Assembly (NCBI GenBank): GCA_030431515.1
Contig: JAUIIX010000015.1
Span: 1-50,107 of the forward strand
From: a bacterium
Lineage (GTDB): Bacteria; Bacteroidota; Ignavibacteria; Kapaibacteriales; UBA2268
DNA: 50,107 nt
Direction: 5' to 3'
Part shown: positions 43,901-50,107 of the stretch, piece by piece
Layout of the letters: every line of letters begins with the position of its first letter
How positions within the stretch are numbered: the stretch's first letter is position 1
Program-made: the position numbers and the translations under genes
The notes under the pieces: model-generated
What the model saw: the letters and a program-made list of their open reading frames with translations, nothing else
Databases searched by the model: none
What the model was told of the DNA's origin: nothing

Positions 43901-44103
43901 GTAACAGATTTATCATTTCTATTAACTTCTTCATAGAAGTCATAATAAAATCCATCCTCTTTCAGAAAAATATTTAAACCATCATATTGAGCATAGTACA
44001 AAATATCAGATTTTACCTGACCTTCATTTTTGATAAATAATACTTCTTGATTTGAAAATAAGGAAAAAGTAAAAATTGAGAAAAGTAGTAAATAAATTTT
44101 CAT
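40945..44103 (-). CDS. SBBP-repeat/Ig-domain protein with T9SS sorting domain
   Basis: 1052 residues, full-length paralogue of the 10378-13470 protein: signal peptide (1-17), DUF7948-type opening (LFIKNEGQVKSDILYYAQ, and ending KKLVIDPIVY near 225), SBBP-type repeats marked by GG(S/x)xxDD (FFGGSDKDI, YFVGGSEVDG, TYLGGSMDDK, TYFGGFNNDY, TFIGGKNNDI, SFIGGSEDDK), two Ig-like domains (TYQWKLNNNNLSG, EGNYTCEVNGRCGESVTSDP) and a T9SS sorting domain (IIDLSGKEV, ENGTYLFSV, SYKFAIIK). AAGGGG precedes the ATG. Surface or secreted, function unknown. The last Ig domain is close to that of its paralogue. Confidence 0.85.
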   Translation of the reverse strand: MKIYLLLFSIFTFSLFSNQEVLFIKNEGQVKSDILYYAQYDGLNIFLKEDGFYYDFYEEVNRNDKSVTKKGHVVKLDFEKSKFTTLKSKDNSTKYNYIKGNDKTKWFKNVETTKEIVLNNIYDNIDLRVYFDKNMPRYDIILNPNADPSQIKFNFNSAFNSIVEDNKIKTFINIGEFESSDLFAYQIVNNEKQKIECSFQESNDGMIEFKIGEYDKSKKLVIDPIVYSSLLNWFGDDYIKSIATIDDYNYYVAGVTTSPDFPTTTGVYQKEFGLEEDIFIAKFYKKGTENILKTATFFGGSDKDILSNIIYKNNKLYFGGSTLSSDFPNKNFANNTYKGNQDGFVAVLNDSLNKLDYAYFVGGSEVDGINDIAISNGKVFFGGYTNSLDLNTVSAFQNVLKGRYDCMFGASRPNGSSFEFLTYLGGSMDDKVNGIDVDDLEYIYWIATTESGDFITYPRGGWGDRNKAYDTDFNGGTDMMIGRFSEGAGLLQLCTYFGGFNNDYGVDVVANSGKNYYFLGYSEKEETQTIETKEGLIQKQNAGEIDILFGRMSDVIAVKFGLSNFFETQDVEISTFIGGKNNDIPLSLAKSPNGQSFFITGTTNSTNFPQINNEVKTPRLEGKYDGLLCEVNIFGSKISYSSFIGGSEDDKVNAAAYFPNGNFIYGGETTSDDFYSKGLNSNIERNNLDAFIGMSNNGQFNMNSPNGGNSYCPSIPITAVWSYTDFPEGDGFNIYLINNKLNTKELIGEKIKNKVYSWIVPNSVIPDSSYKILIEHPNGFYATSQNNFIINQTPKIEEFKLDKSKYCVGDSVRLTAKVKDVYNAKYNWKFNNKDLYTTDTNNIIIKNLQPNNSGKYSLSLKGECDPNAISEDINIDVAPLTSIDSKTDDLELLKGEKLELILNAIGGDLTYQWKLNNNNLSGQTKSTLTIAVADFADEGNYTCEVNGRCGESVTSDPINVTITSTKSVSNSQLLDTFYYDGNNINTELKVNYSGLAITQIIDLSGKEVYSDNIYLSQGTNKLEIPADFENGTYLFSVIVNHKVISYKFAIIK

Positions 44104-44262
44104 GATACCCCTTGTTAATTGTTAAATAAAGCTATCCTTAATGTATAAACACATCAATGTCATTTTAGTTACAAAATTTTTAATCTTTTTTGATAAGATA
44201 TTATTACAAAAATATAAAAATAATCTTAAATACGACTAAAATACTCATGATTTATTTATAAA

Positions 44263-46200
44263 TCAATCTAAAAAGTAAGTTTTCATAAGACCTTTGCCTT
44301 TTATTTCAAATTCACCACGCAGGGTGAAATTCCAGTTTCCTTCAAATTTTTCAAGTTCGGATTTGAAGTTTTCTGTGATTTGGATTTGTCCAGACTCACC
44401 TGTGCTTTCCATTCGGCTGGCTATGTTTACTGCGTCAGACCAAAGATCATATATGAATTTCTTTTCACCGATTACACCGGCAACTACTGCTCCGCAATCT
44501 ATTCCTATTCTGAAATGAATTTCTGTTCCGTCACTTGTTTTAAAGTCTTTCATTTCGGATTTAATGTCAAGAGCCATTAGAGCAGTTCGTTTTGCGTGGT
44601 CTGTTTGAATCTCTGGAATACCAGCAACTGCCATATATGCATCACCAATAGTTTTGATTTTCTCAAGTCCATGTTTATCAGCGAGTTTGTCAAATAATGT
44701 AAAAATATCATTTAACAAAGCAACAATTTCTTTTGGATTTGCATTTGAGGACATTTTAGTAAAGCCAACTAAGTCAATAAAGATTATACTTGCATTATCA
44801 AAATGATCTGCAATTGGATGCTCTTTTGCTTTTAATCTTTTTGCTATCTTAGCTGGTAAAACATTTAAAAGTAACTTTTCAGATTTACGACGTTGGATTA
44901 ATATTAATCCAATAATAATACCAAGACCTGCAATACCACCAAACATTGCATATCTTTGTAGTTTCTGATTTTCTTTTTCTTTTTTGAGAATTACAATTTC
45001 TTTTTCTTTTAATTCATTTTCACGTTTAGCTTCAAGATTTGCGATTTTTGTATTGTTTTCTGAAGAGAATATTGAGTCATTTAGTGATTTATATTCTTTA
45101 TAAGTTTCAAAAGCTTTTTTGTAGTCACCTTTTAATTGATAGGCTTCCGAGAGGTTATTGAGAAAATAAGATTGTTGATGTAATTCTCCAATTTCACTTG
45201 ATAAATCAATTGCTCTTTTGCTATTTTCAATTGCTTTAATGAGATTTACTTCTTTATTTAATAGCAATTCCATCTTATTCTCACTATTTTTTATAATTGA
45301 ATCTTGTGCTAAAGCAAAATGCAATTCTCCAACATTTCCGAGTCCTATTGCAATTCTATATTTATCTCCTAATTCTTCAAAGATTTCTAATGCTTTTTGA
45401 AAATACATAAGGCAATTAGAGTAATCAGATAGGGAATAATAAACATTACCAATACTTCCGAGAGCAGGTGCAATTCCTCTTTTATTTCCAAGTTTTTCAT
45501 TAATTTTTAATGCTTTAAGATAATACTCGAGTGCTTTGGAGTAGTCTGATTGATTTTGATAAATATGTCCTATATATCCAAGAATGTTTGCAATTCCTCT
45601 TTTATTTCCAAGTTTTTCATTAATTTTTAATGCTTTAAGATAATACTCAAGTGCTTTGGGGTAGTTAGATAGTTTTGAGTAAATTAGCCCAATATTTCCG
45701 AGAGCAAGTGCAATTCCTCTTTTATTTACAAGTTCTTCATTAATTTTCAATGCTTTAAGATAATACTCAAGTGCTTTGGGGTAGTTGGATTGACTTGCAT
45801 ATTGATTCCCAATATTTCCGAGATTATTTGCAATTCCTCTTTTATTTCCAAGTTTTTCATTAATTTTTAATGCTTTAAGATAATACTCAAGTGCTTTGAG
45901 GTAGTCTAATTTACCTCCATCATAATTAGATCCAAGTGAGTTATAACACTTAGCTTTACCAATTTCCCATCCAAGTTCTAAAGAAAGTTTTAATCCTTTC
46001 AAACCATAATCAATTCCTTTGTCAGGATTGATAAAGTGATATTCAAAAGATAATTCTTTAAGAAAATTAACCCCATTTGTATCCTCTTTAATTTTTGGCA
46101 ATTCTTTTAATAAAGAATCAATTTTTGCTTGTCCTTGAAGTTGAGCATTAGTTGTATTTAATGTAAGTACAAAAGTTATAATTATTAGTAATATTTTCAT
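44263..46200 (-). CDS. TPR-repeat class III adenylate cyclase
   Basis: 645 residues: signal peptide (to about 19), a periplasmic block of TPR repeats (about 60-340, four of them nearly identical, 40 residues each, with KALEYYLKALKINEKLGNKR), a coiled coil (about 375-410), a membrane helix (GGIAGLGIIIGLILI, near 415-435) and a cytoplasmic class III cyclase domain (about 465-640). Metal-binding Asps lie in FIDLVGFT and IKTIGDAYMAV; LWSDAVNIASRMES holds the adenine-selecting Asp and the Asn/Arg of the transition state, and KIKTIGD the Lys, so it should make cAMP. Sensing through the TPR block is inferred. One base separates it from the upstream paralogue. Confidence 0.88.
   Translation of the reverse strand: MKILLIIITFVLTLNTTNAQLQGQAKIDSLLKELPKIKEDTNGVNFLKELSFEYHFINPDKGIDYGLKGLKLSLELGWEIGKAKCYNSLGSNYDGGKLDYLKALEYYLKALKINEKLGNKRGIANNLGNIGNQYASQSNYPKALEYYLKALKINEELVNKRGIALALGNIGLIYSKLSNYPKALEYYLKALKINEKLGNKRGIANILGYIGHIYQNQSDYSKALEYYLKALKINEKLGNKRGIAPALGSIGNVYYSLSDYSNCLMYFQKALEIFEELGDKYRIAIGLGNVGELHFALAQDSIIKNSENKMELLLNKEVNLIKAIENSKRAIDLSSEIGELHQQSYFLNNLSEAYQLKGDYKKAFETYKEYKSLNDSIFSSENNTKIANLEAKRENELKEKEIVILKKEKENQKLQRYAMFGGIAGLGIIIGLILIQRRKSEKLLLNVLPAKIAKRLKAKEHPIADHFDNASIIFIDLVGFTKMSSNANPKEIVALLNDIFTLFDKLADKHGLEKIKTIGDAYMAVAGIPEIQTDHAKRTALMALDIKSEMKDFKTSDGTEIHFRIGIDCGAVVAGVIGEKKFIYDLWSDAVNIASRMESTGESGQIQITENFKSELEKFEGNWNFTLRGEFEIKGKGLMKTYFLD
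45440..45920. repeat. 120-bp tandem repeats inside the TPR region
   Basis: Four copies of a 120-bp unit, in frame, coding for the TPR motif. The segment TTTAATGCTTTAAGATAATA (plus strand) recurs near 45507, 45627 and 45867, and as TTCAATGCTTTAAGATAATA near 45747. Copies differ at only a few positions in their conserved half; the other half, at the turn between helices, varies more. This points to recent unequal crossing-over or slippage, so repeat number probably varies between strains. Confidence 0.85.
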
Positions 46201-46201
46201 T

Positions 46202-48034
46202 TTAATTTCCCAAATAATAAGTTTTCATTAATCCCTTGCCTTTGATTTCAAATTCGCCTCTAAAAGTAAAATTCCAATTTCCTTCAAATTTTTCAAGTTC
46301 AGTTTTGAAATTTTCTGTGATTTGAATTTGTCCCGACTCTCCAGTGCTTTCCATTCGGCTGGCTGTGTTTACTGCATCAGACCATAAGTCATAAATAAAT
46401 TTCTTCTCACCGATAACACCTGCTACTACTGCTCCACAATCAATACCAATCCTGAATTTTATCTCAGTCCCGTCGCTTGTTTTGAAGTCTTTCATCTCTT
46501 TCTTAATGTCAAGAGCCATTTGAGCTGCTCGTTTGCTATGGTCAGCTTGGATTTCTGGAATACCAGCAACTGCCATATAGGCATCACCGATAGTTTTTAT
46601 TTTCTCAAGACCATGCTTATCAGCAAGTTTGTCAAACAAAGTAAAAATATCATTCAATAAAGCAACAATTTCTTTAGGGTTGGCATTTGAAGACATTTTA
46701 GTGAAACTAACTAAATCTATAAAAATTATACTTGCATTATCAAAAAGATCAGCGATTGGATGCTCTTTTGCTTTTAATCTTTTTGCTATTTTTGCAGGTA
46801 AAACATTTAAAAGTAACTTTTCAGATTTACGACGTTGGATTAATATTAATCCAATAATAATACCAAGACCTGCAATACCACCAAACATTGCATATCTTTG
46901 TAGTTTCTCATTTTCTTTATCTTTCTTCAAAATTACTATTTCTTTTTCTTTTAACTCACTCTCTCGTTTTGCCTCAAGATTAGCAATTTTCGTATTATTT
47001 TCGGAAGAGAAAATTGAATCTTTAAGAGTTTTATATTCATTATAAGTTTCAAAAGCTTTTTTGTAGTCACCTTTCAATTGATAGGCTTCTGACAGGTTTT
47101 TCTTAGAATTTGAAATTGAAAATTTGTCACCAGTTTCTTTAAAAAGATCTAAAGCCAATATACTATATCTAATAGATTTATTTAAATTAACTTCTTTATC
47201 TAATTTCAGTTGAAATTTGTTTTCACTATTATTAATTGCTTTATCTTGAGACATTAATAGATAAGAATATCCTATATTTCCAAGAATTCGAGCTTCCCCT
47301 GATTTATTTTTACTATCTTTATAATATTCTAATACTTCAAAATAATATTCTAGAGCTTTTGGATAATCTGATTGAAAAGAGTAAATATTTCCAATATTTC
47401 CAAGGCAAAGTGCAATACCATCTTTATTATCTATTTCTTTATAAATTTCTAATGCTTTAATAAAATAATCTATTGATTTTGGATAGTCTGATATGAATCC
47501 ATAAACACTACCTAAACCTAAAAGATCATTTGCTACTTTTATAGTATCTCCTAATTCCTCATTAATCTTAAGTGCTTTTTGAAAATACTCGATAGACTTA
47601 GTATTGTCTGATTTATGGTGATATATTACTCCTATGTTTCCTAAAAATCCTGCTTGACTTGATTTCAATTTTAATTTTTCTGCAATTTTAAGACCTTTAA
47701 AATAATTATCAAGAGCTTTAGGATAATTTGATTTAGCTTTATAATTAATTCCTAATGAATTATAACTCTTTACCTTACCAAAATCCCAATTTATTTTATT
47801 AGCAAGATCTAAAGATTGTTTTCCATATTTAATACCAAAATCTGGATTAATATCTGAATAATTATAGGATAAGGATTTAAGTAGAATTACCCCATTCGTA
47901 TCTTCTTTCATTTTTGGAAGTTCTTTAAGTAAAGAATCAATCTTAGCTTGACCTTGGAGTGTTTTACTTAATTCTGATTGTAATTGAAGGGAGCTGAATA
48001 GAAAAACTATAATTGTTATTTGTAATGTTTGCAT
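46202..48034 (-). CDS. TPR-repeat class III adenylate cyclase, paralogue
   Basis: 610 residues with the same layout as its neighbour: signal peptide (to about 20), TPR repeats (about 60-300, diverged rather than identical), coiled coil, membrane helix (near 385-405), cyclase domain (about 430-605). FIDLVSFT (Ser where the neighbour has Gly), IKTIGDAYMAV and LWSDAVNTASRMES keep all catalytic residues. From the coiled coil to the end the two proteins are nearly identical by eye, while the TPR halves differ, so they probably sense different partners with one output. It is the first gene of the pair and ends one base before the next ATG (TAA-A-ATG). Confidence 0.88.
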   Translation of the reverse strand: MQTLQITIIVFLFSSLQLQSELSKTLQGQAKIDSLLKELPKMKEDTNGVILLKSLSYNYSDINPDFGIKYGKQSLDLANKINWDFGKVKSYNSLGINYKAKSNYPKALDNYFKGLKIAEKLKLKSSQAGFLGNIGVIYHHKSDNTKSIEYFQKALKINEELGDTIKVANDLLGLGSVYGFISDYPKSIDYFIKALEIYKEIDNKDGIALCLGNIGNIYSFQSDYPKALEYYFEVLEYYKDSKNKSGEARILGNIGYSYLLMSQDKAINNSENKFQLKLDKEVNLNKSIRYSILALDLFKETGDKFSISNSKKNLSEAYQLKGDYKKAFETYNEYKTLKDSIFSSENNTKIANLEAKRESELKEKEIVILKKDKENEKLQRYAMFGGIAGLGIIIGLILIQRRKSEKLLLNVLPAKIAKRLKAKEHPIADLFDNASIIFIDLVSFTKMSSNANPKEIVALLNDIFTLFDKLADKHGLEKIKTIGDAYMAVAGIPEIQADHSKRAAQMALDIKKEMKDFKTSDGTEIKFRIGIDCGAVVAGVIGEKKFIYDLWSDAVNTASRMESTGESGQIQITENFKTELEKFEGNWNFTFRGEFEIKGKGLMKTYYLGN

Positions 48035-48107
48035 TTTCTTATTATAAATAATCGTTTTTGTATATTGATTTTATGCAATTTAATAAATAATCTTAGTATA
48101 TAAACAT

Positions 48108-48143
48108 AAAAAAAGTCCAACTATTAATAGTTGGACTTTTTTA
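48108..48143 (-). terminator. Terminator of the superoxide dismutase gene
   Basis: Perfect 30-bp palindrome at 48111-48140 (arms AAAAGTCCAACTATT) with A-run left and T-run right, so it can work in both directions. It lies 25 bases past the sod stop codon at 48165. Confidence 0.88.
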
Positions 48144-48164
48144 ATAAAATTATAATATTAGATA

Positions 48165-48839
48165 TTATTTAGCAGCATTGTATCTTCTTGTTACTTCTTC
48201 CCAATTTACTAAATTCCAAAATGCAGCTATATAATCAGGTCTTCTATTTTGATAATTCAAATAGTAAGCGTGTTCCCAAACATCTAATCCTAATATTGGC
48301 ATACCTTTTACTTCAGCTATATCCATTAATGGATTGTCTTGATTAGGTGATGATGTTACTACTAACTTGCCATCTTTTACAATAAGCCAAGCCCAACCAG
48401 AACCAAATCTTGTTGCAGCAGCTTTAGAAAACTCTTCTTTAAATGCAGCAAAAGAACCAAAAGAATCATTAATTTTTGTAGCTAATTCACCACTTGGTTC
48501 ACCACCACCTTTAGGTGATAAAATAGTCCAAAATAATGAATGGTTATAGTAACCACCACCATTATTCCTAACTGCAGCATTTGATCCTGCTACTTTCATT
48601 AAGTCTTCAATTGACTTACCTTCTAAATCAGTTCCAGCAATAGCGTTATTCAAATTATTAGTATAACCATTATGATGTTTTGAATAATGGATTTCCATTG
48701 TGCGAGCGTCAAAATGTGGCTCTAAAGCATCATAAGAATAAGGTAGTTTAGGTAATTCGAAAGCCATAGATTCTCCGTGATTTATGAATAATATTGAAAT
48801 AGTTAGAATTGCTTTGATAAAAATAACTTTTTTTAACAT
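48165..48839 (-). CDS. Superoxide dismutase, Mn-type, exported
   Basis: Fe/Mn-family superoxide dismutase, about 224 residues including an N-terminal extension. [20 protein letters not shown] is a signal peptide, cut probably after GESMA, so the mature enzyme ([18 protein letters not shown]) is extracytoplasmic, unlike most family members. Metal ligands are the first His in YSKHHNGY, His in YYNHSLFW, and Asp and His in [18 protein letters not shown] and NQDNPLMD (Gln in the Mn-type position) argue for Mn. The ATG at 48839 is chosen; an in-frame TTG at 48851 is possible. It converts superoxide to peroxide and oxygen. It is transcribed alone. Confidence 0.9.
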   Translation of the reverse strand: MLKKVIFIKAILTISILFINHGESMAFELPKLPYSYDALEPHFDARTMEIHYSKHHNGYTNNLNNAIAGTDLEGKSIEDLMKVAGSNAAVRNNGGGYYNHSLFWTILSPKGGGEPSGELATKINDSFGSFAAFKEEFSKAAATRFGSGWAWLIVKDGKLVVTSSPNQDNPLMDIAEVKGMPILGLDVWEHAYYLNYQNRRPDYIAAFWNLVNWEEVTRRYNAAK

Positions 48840-48922
48840 ATCAAATTCCAATCTTTATTTGTTTAAAAAACTTAAAGTCTAAGACGGAAATTCAATAAAA
48901 TTATTTTATTAATTCCTATATA

Positions 48923-50107
48923 TTAATCTATCCCTTTTATTATATTTATTGATTTTTGAAAGCTACCTGATTTCATCTCTACAATGTAAAAACCAGGTGC
49001 TAAGCTTTTAAAAGGAATCTGTGAAATTGGTAATTGAGGGTCTATTGTATAATTATCCAGATGAATTTTTCCTGCTCCATCTAATACCCTAATATTTATA
49101 ACTTCTAAGGCATTCTCTTGAAATTCAAGGTTCAAATTATTAGCTACAGGATTTGGATAATATTTGAATATTGGATTAATATTATAATCGCCTAATCGTT
49201 CTTTTGCTAAAGCAACTGCTGGATAAATATTAACTTTTCCATATCCCCACCTATTAGACCCATTAGCCCTTATATCGCCTGTGTATCCATCGTTAATAGC
49301 TGTTGCTTGAAGTATATCAACTATATCTTTCGGTCCGAGGTAAGGGTTTACTGTAAGCATCAGAGCTATTACACCTGTCACAAAAGGTGAGGACATTGAG
49401 GTGCCCGACATAGTTCCGATATAATGCTGAATATTATTATAAGATCCAAAATCTGCAACCCCATTTTCTGTGGTTGATGCTTCTATATATGTTCTATCAC
49501 CTGGATTTAAGGCAGAAGTTATCATGTGACCTGGAGCACTTATTTCTGGCTTTAGTTTTTCATTTGGCGTTGGCCCTAATGAAGAAAAAGGTGCAAGATC
49601 ATAAGTTATATATTCGCTATCAACTTGGTAATTCATATAATTACGAAAATATCTACTCGAAGTATATGCAGCAACTGTAATTACTGAATCTGCATTACCA
49701 CCTATTTCACCTATTTGATAATTATTAGTTCCATCCACTAAATCACTTCTTCGTAAATTGGTAAAAACACCTGAAATAGCACCTCCTAGCCCACAATTCC
49801 ATGCAAATACTTTTCCATTTCCAGAGCTAATTTCTAATAAAGGATCGCCATCACCAGATATTCTTTCTACCTCTACGAATATTCTTTTTCCATAATTAAA
49901 ATTACTAAAAGTAGTTTTGACTCTAAATAAAAATCGTGAATTTCCATTGTTCACAACATAATAATCTCTTAAATCGCTATTAGTGCATACTAACTCAGAG
50001 AATACTTTACTATTATTTTCTAAATTCCCAAACCTAATGCAATAATCTTGTCCTTTGTGATTCCAAATATCTAAATATATTGATTCTTCACCTTGTTCAT
50101 TATGATA
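48923..50107 (-). CDS. Subtilisin-like (S8) protease with T9SS sorting domain, 5' truncated by window
   Basis: The reading frame stays open to the right edge of the window, so about 394 C-terminal residues are seen (first residues YHNEQGEESIYLDIWNHKGQ) and the start is outside. The catalytic Ser lies in GTMSGTSMSSPFVTG, preceded by the substrate-binding ISAPGHMITSALNPG; the Asp and His of the triad must be upstream. After the protease domain (WGYGKVNIYPAVALAKERLG) comes a T9SS sorting domain (FKYYPNPVANNLNLEF, VLDGAGKI, APGFYIVEMKSG, SINIIKG). It is a secreted protease, probably exported by Sec then T9SS. The GTG at 49954 is internal. Confidence 0.9.
   Translation of the reverse strand, partial: YHNEQGEESIYLDIWNHKGQDYCIRFGNLENNSKVFSELVCTNSDLRDYYVVNNGNSRFLFRVKTTFSNFNYGKRIFVEVERISGDGDPLLEISSGNGKVFAWNCGLGGAISGVFTNLRRSDLVDGTNNYQIGEIGGNADSVITVAAYTSSRYFRNYMNYQVDSEYITYDLAPFSSLGPTPNEKLKPEISAPGHMITSALNPGDRTYIEASTTENGVADFGSYNNIQHYIGTMSGTSMSSPFVTGVIALMLTVNPYLGPKDIVDILQATAINDGYTGDIRANGSNRWGYGKVNIYPAVALAKERLGDYNINPIFKYYPNPVANNLNLEFQENALEVINIRVLDGAGKIHLDNYTIDPQLPISQIPFKSLAPGFYIVEMKSGSFQKSINIIKGID

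Noticed and set aside
45440-45920. Regularly spaced 120-bp repeats considered as a CRISPR array
   Set aside because: The period is 40 codons in frame inside a TPR protein, repeats and between-parts are both coding, and no cas gene is present.
49954-49956. GTG at 49954 as the true start of the subtilase
   Set aside because: The frame stays open to the window edge and the protease lacks its Asp and His if started here.

Overview
The window is an AT-rich chromosomal segment (by eye about 30% GC) from a Bacteroidota/Chlorobiota-group bacterium. Three things point there: many secreted proteins ending in type IX secretion (T9SS) sorting domains, a fused CcoNO cbb3 oxidase with a CcoS-NO-Q-P layout, and promoters of the Bacteroidota form (TTTG, 19-21 bases, TAnnTTTG). 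Unlike typical Bacteroidia, most genes have clear Shine-Dalgarno sequences. Together with DUF7948/SBBP-repeat and Ycf48-like T9SS cargo this suggests a deep-branching lineage such as Kapaibacteriota or Ignavibacteriota. The placement is an inference; there is no rRNA here.

Layout, left to right. 1-600 is a gene-free mosaic of short repeats. Then come a prolyl oligopeptidase lipoprotein (minus), a small membrane protein, and a two-gene unit of an unknown basic protein plus rpsU. A second repeat-bearing gap (4215-4839) precedes a hisC-like aminotransferase/FAH-family hydrolase operon (minus). Next are a two-domain OmpA protein and an rpsF-rplI pair with no rpsR between them. 10.4-18.1 kb is T9SS cargo: one large SBBP/Ig protein on plus, then a minus-strand tandem of two intact Ycf48-like proteins and two N-terminally truncated pieces. 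18.5-24 kb has lpdA, a frameshifted small gene, a cyclase-family hydrolase, a FliK-like unknown, and a PaaI-type thioesterase overlapping rlmB.

24.2-30.8 kb is on plus: a YfcC-type transporter, a DCC thiol-disulfide protein, and a compact cytochrome c maturation operon ccmC-ccmD-ccmE-ccmF-tlpA. The ccmD gene is only 53 codons. leuS and a LURP-one-like protein follow. 34.4-37.3 kb (minus) looks like an accessory islet: a PIN-domain protein overlapping an ImmA/IrrE-type metallopeptidase, a small acidic protein, an SRPBCC protein, and two orphan copies of the SRPBCC 3' end. 37.4-40.5 kb is the cbb3 oxidase operon ccoS-ccoNO-ccoQ-ccoP, whose CcoP carries one haem site. The Ccm system at 26-31 kb would supply c-haem to this oxidase.

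The last part, all minus, holds a second SBBP/Ig T9SS protein paralogous to the one at 10.4 kb, two adjacent near-identical TPR-adenylate cyclases, an exported Mn-type superoxide dismutase, and the 3' part of a T9SS subtilisin-like protease cut by the window edge.

I found no rRNA, tRNA, CRISPR array, transposase or integrase. The most unusual structures are: the T9SS cargo tandem, where the last Arg codon (AGG) and stop of one gene form the ribosome binding site of the next; the SRPBCC/ImmA/PIN islet with duplicated promoter and gene ends; the duplicated TPR-cyclases with 120-bp internal repeats; and the mosaic intergenic repeat family. None is proven to be a new system.
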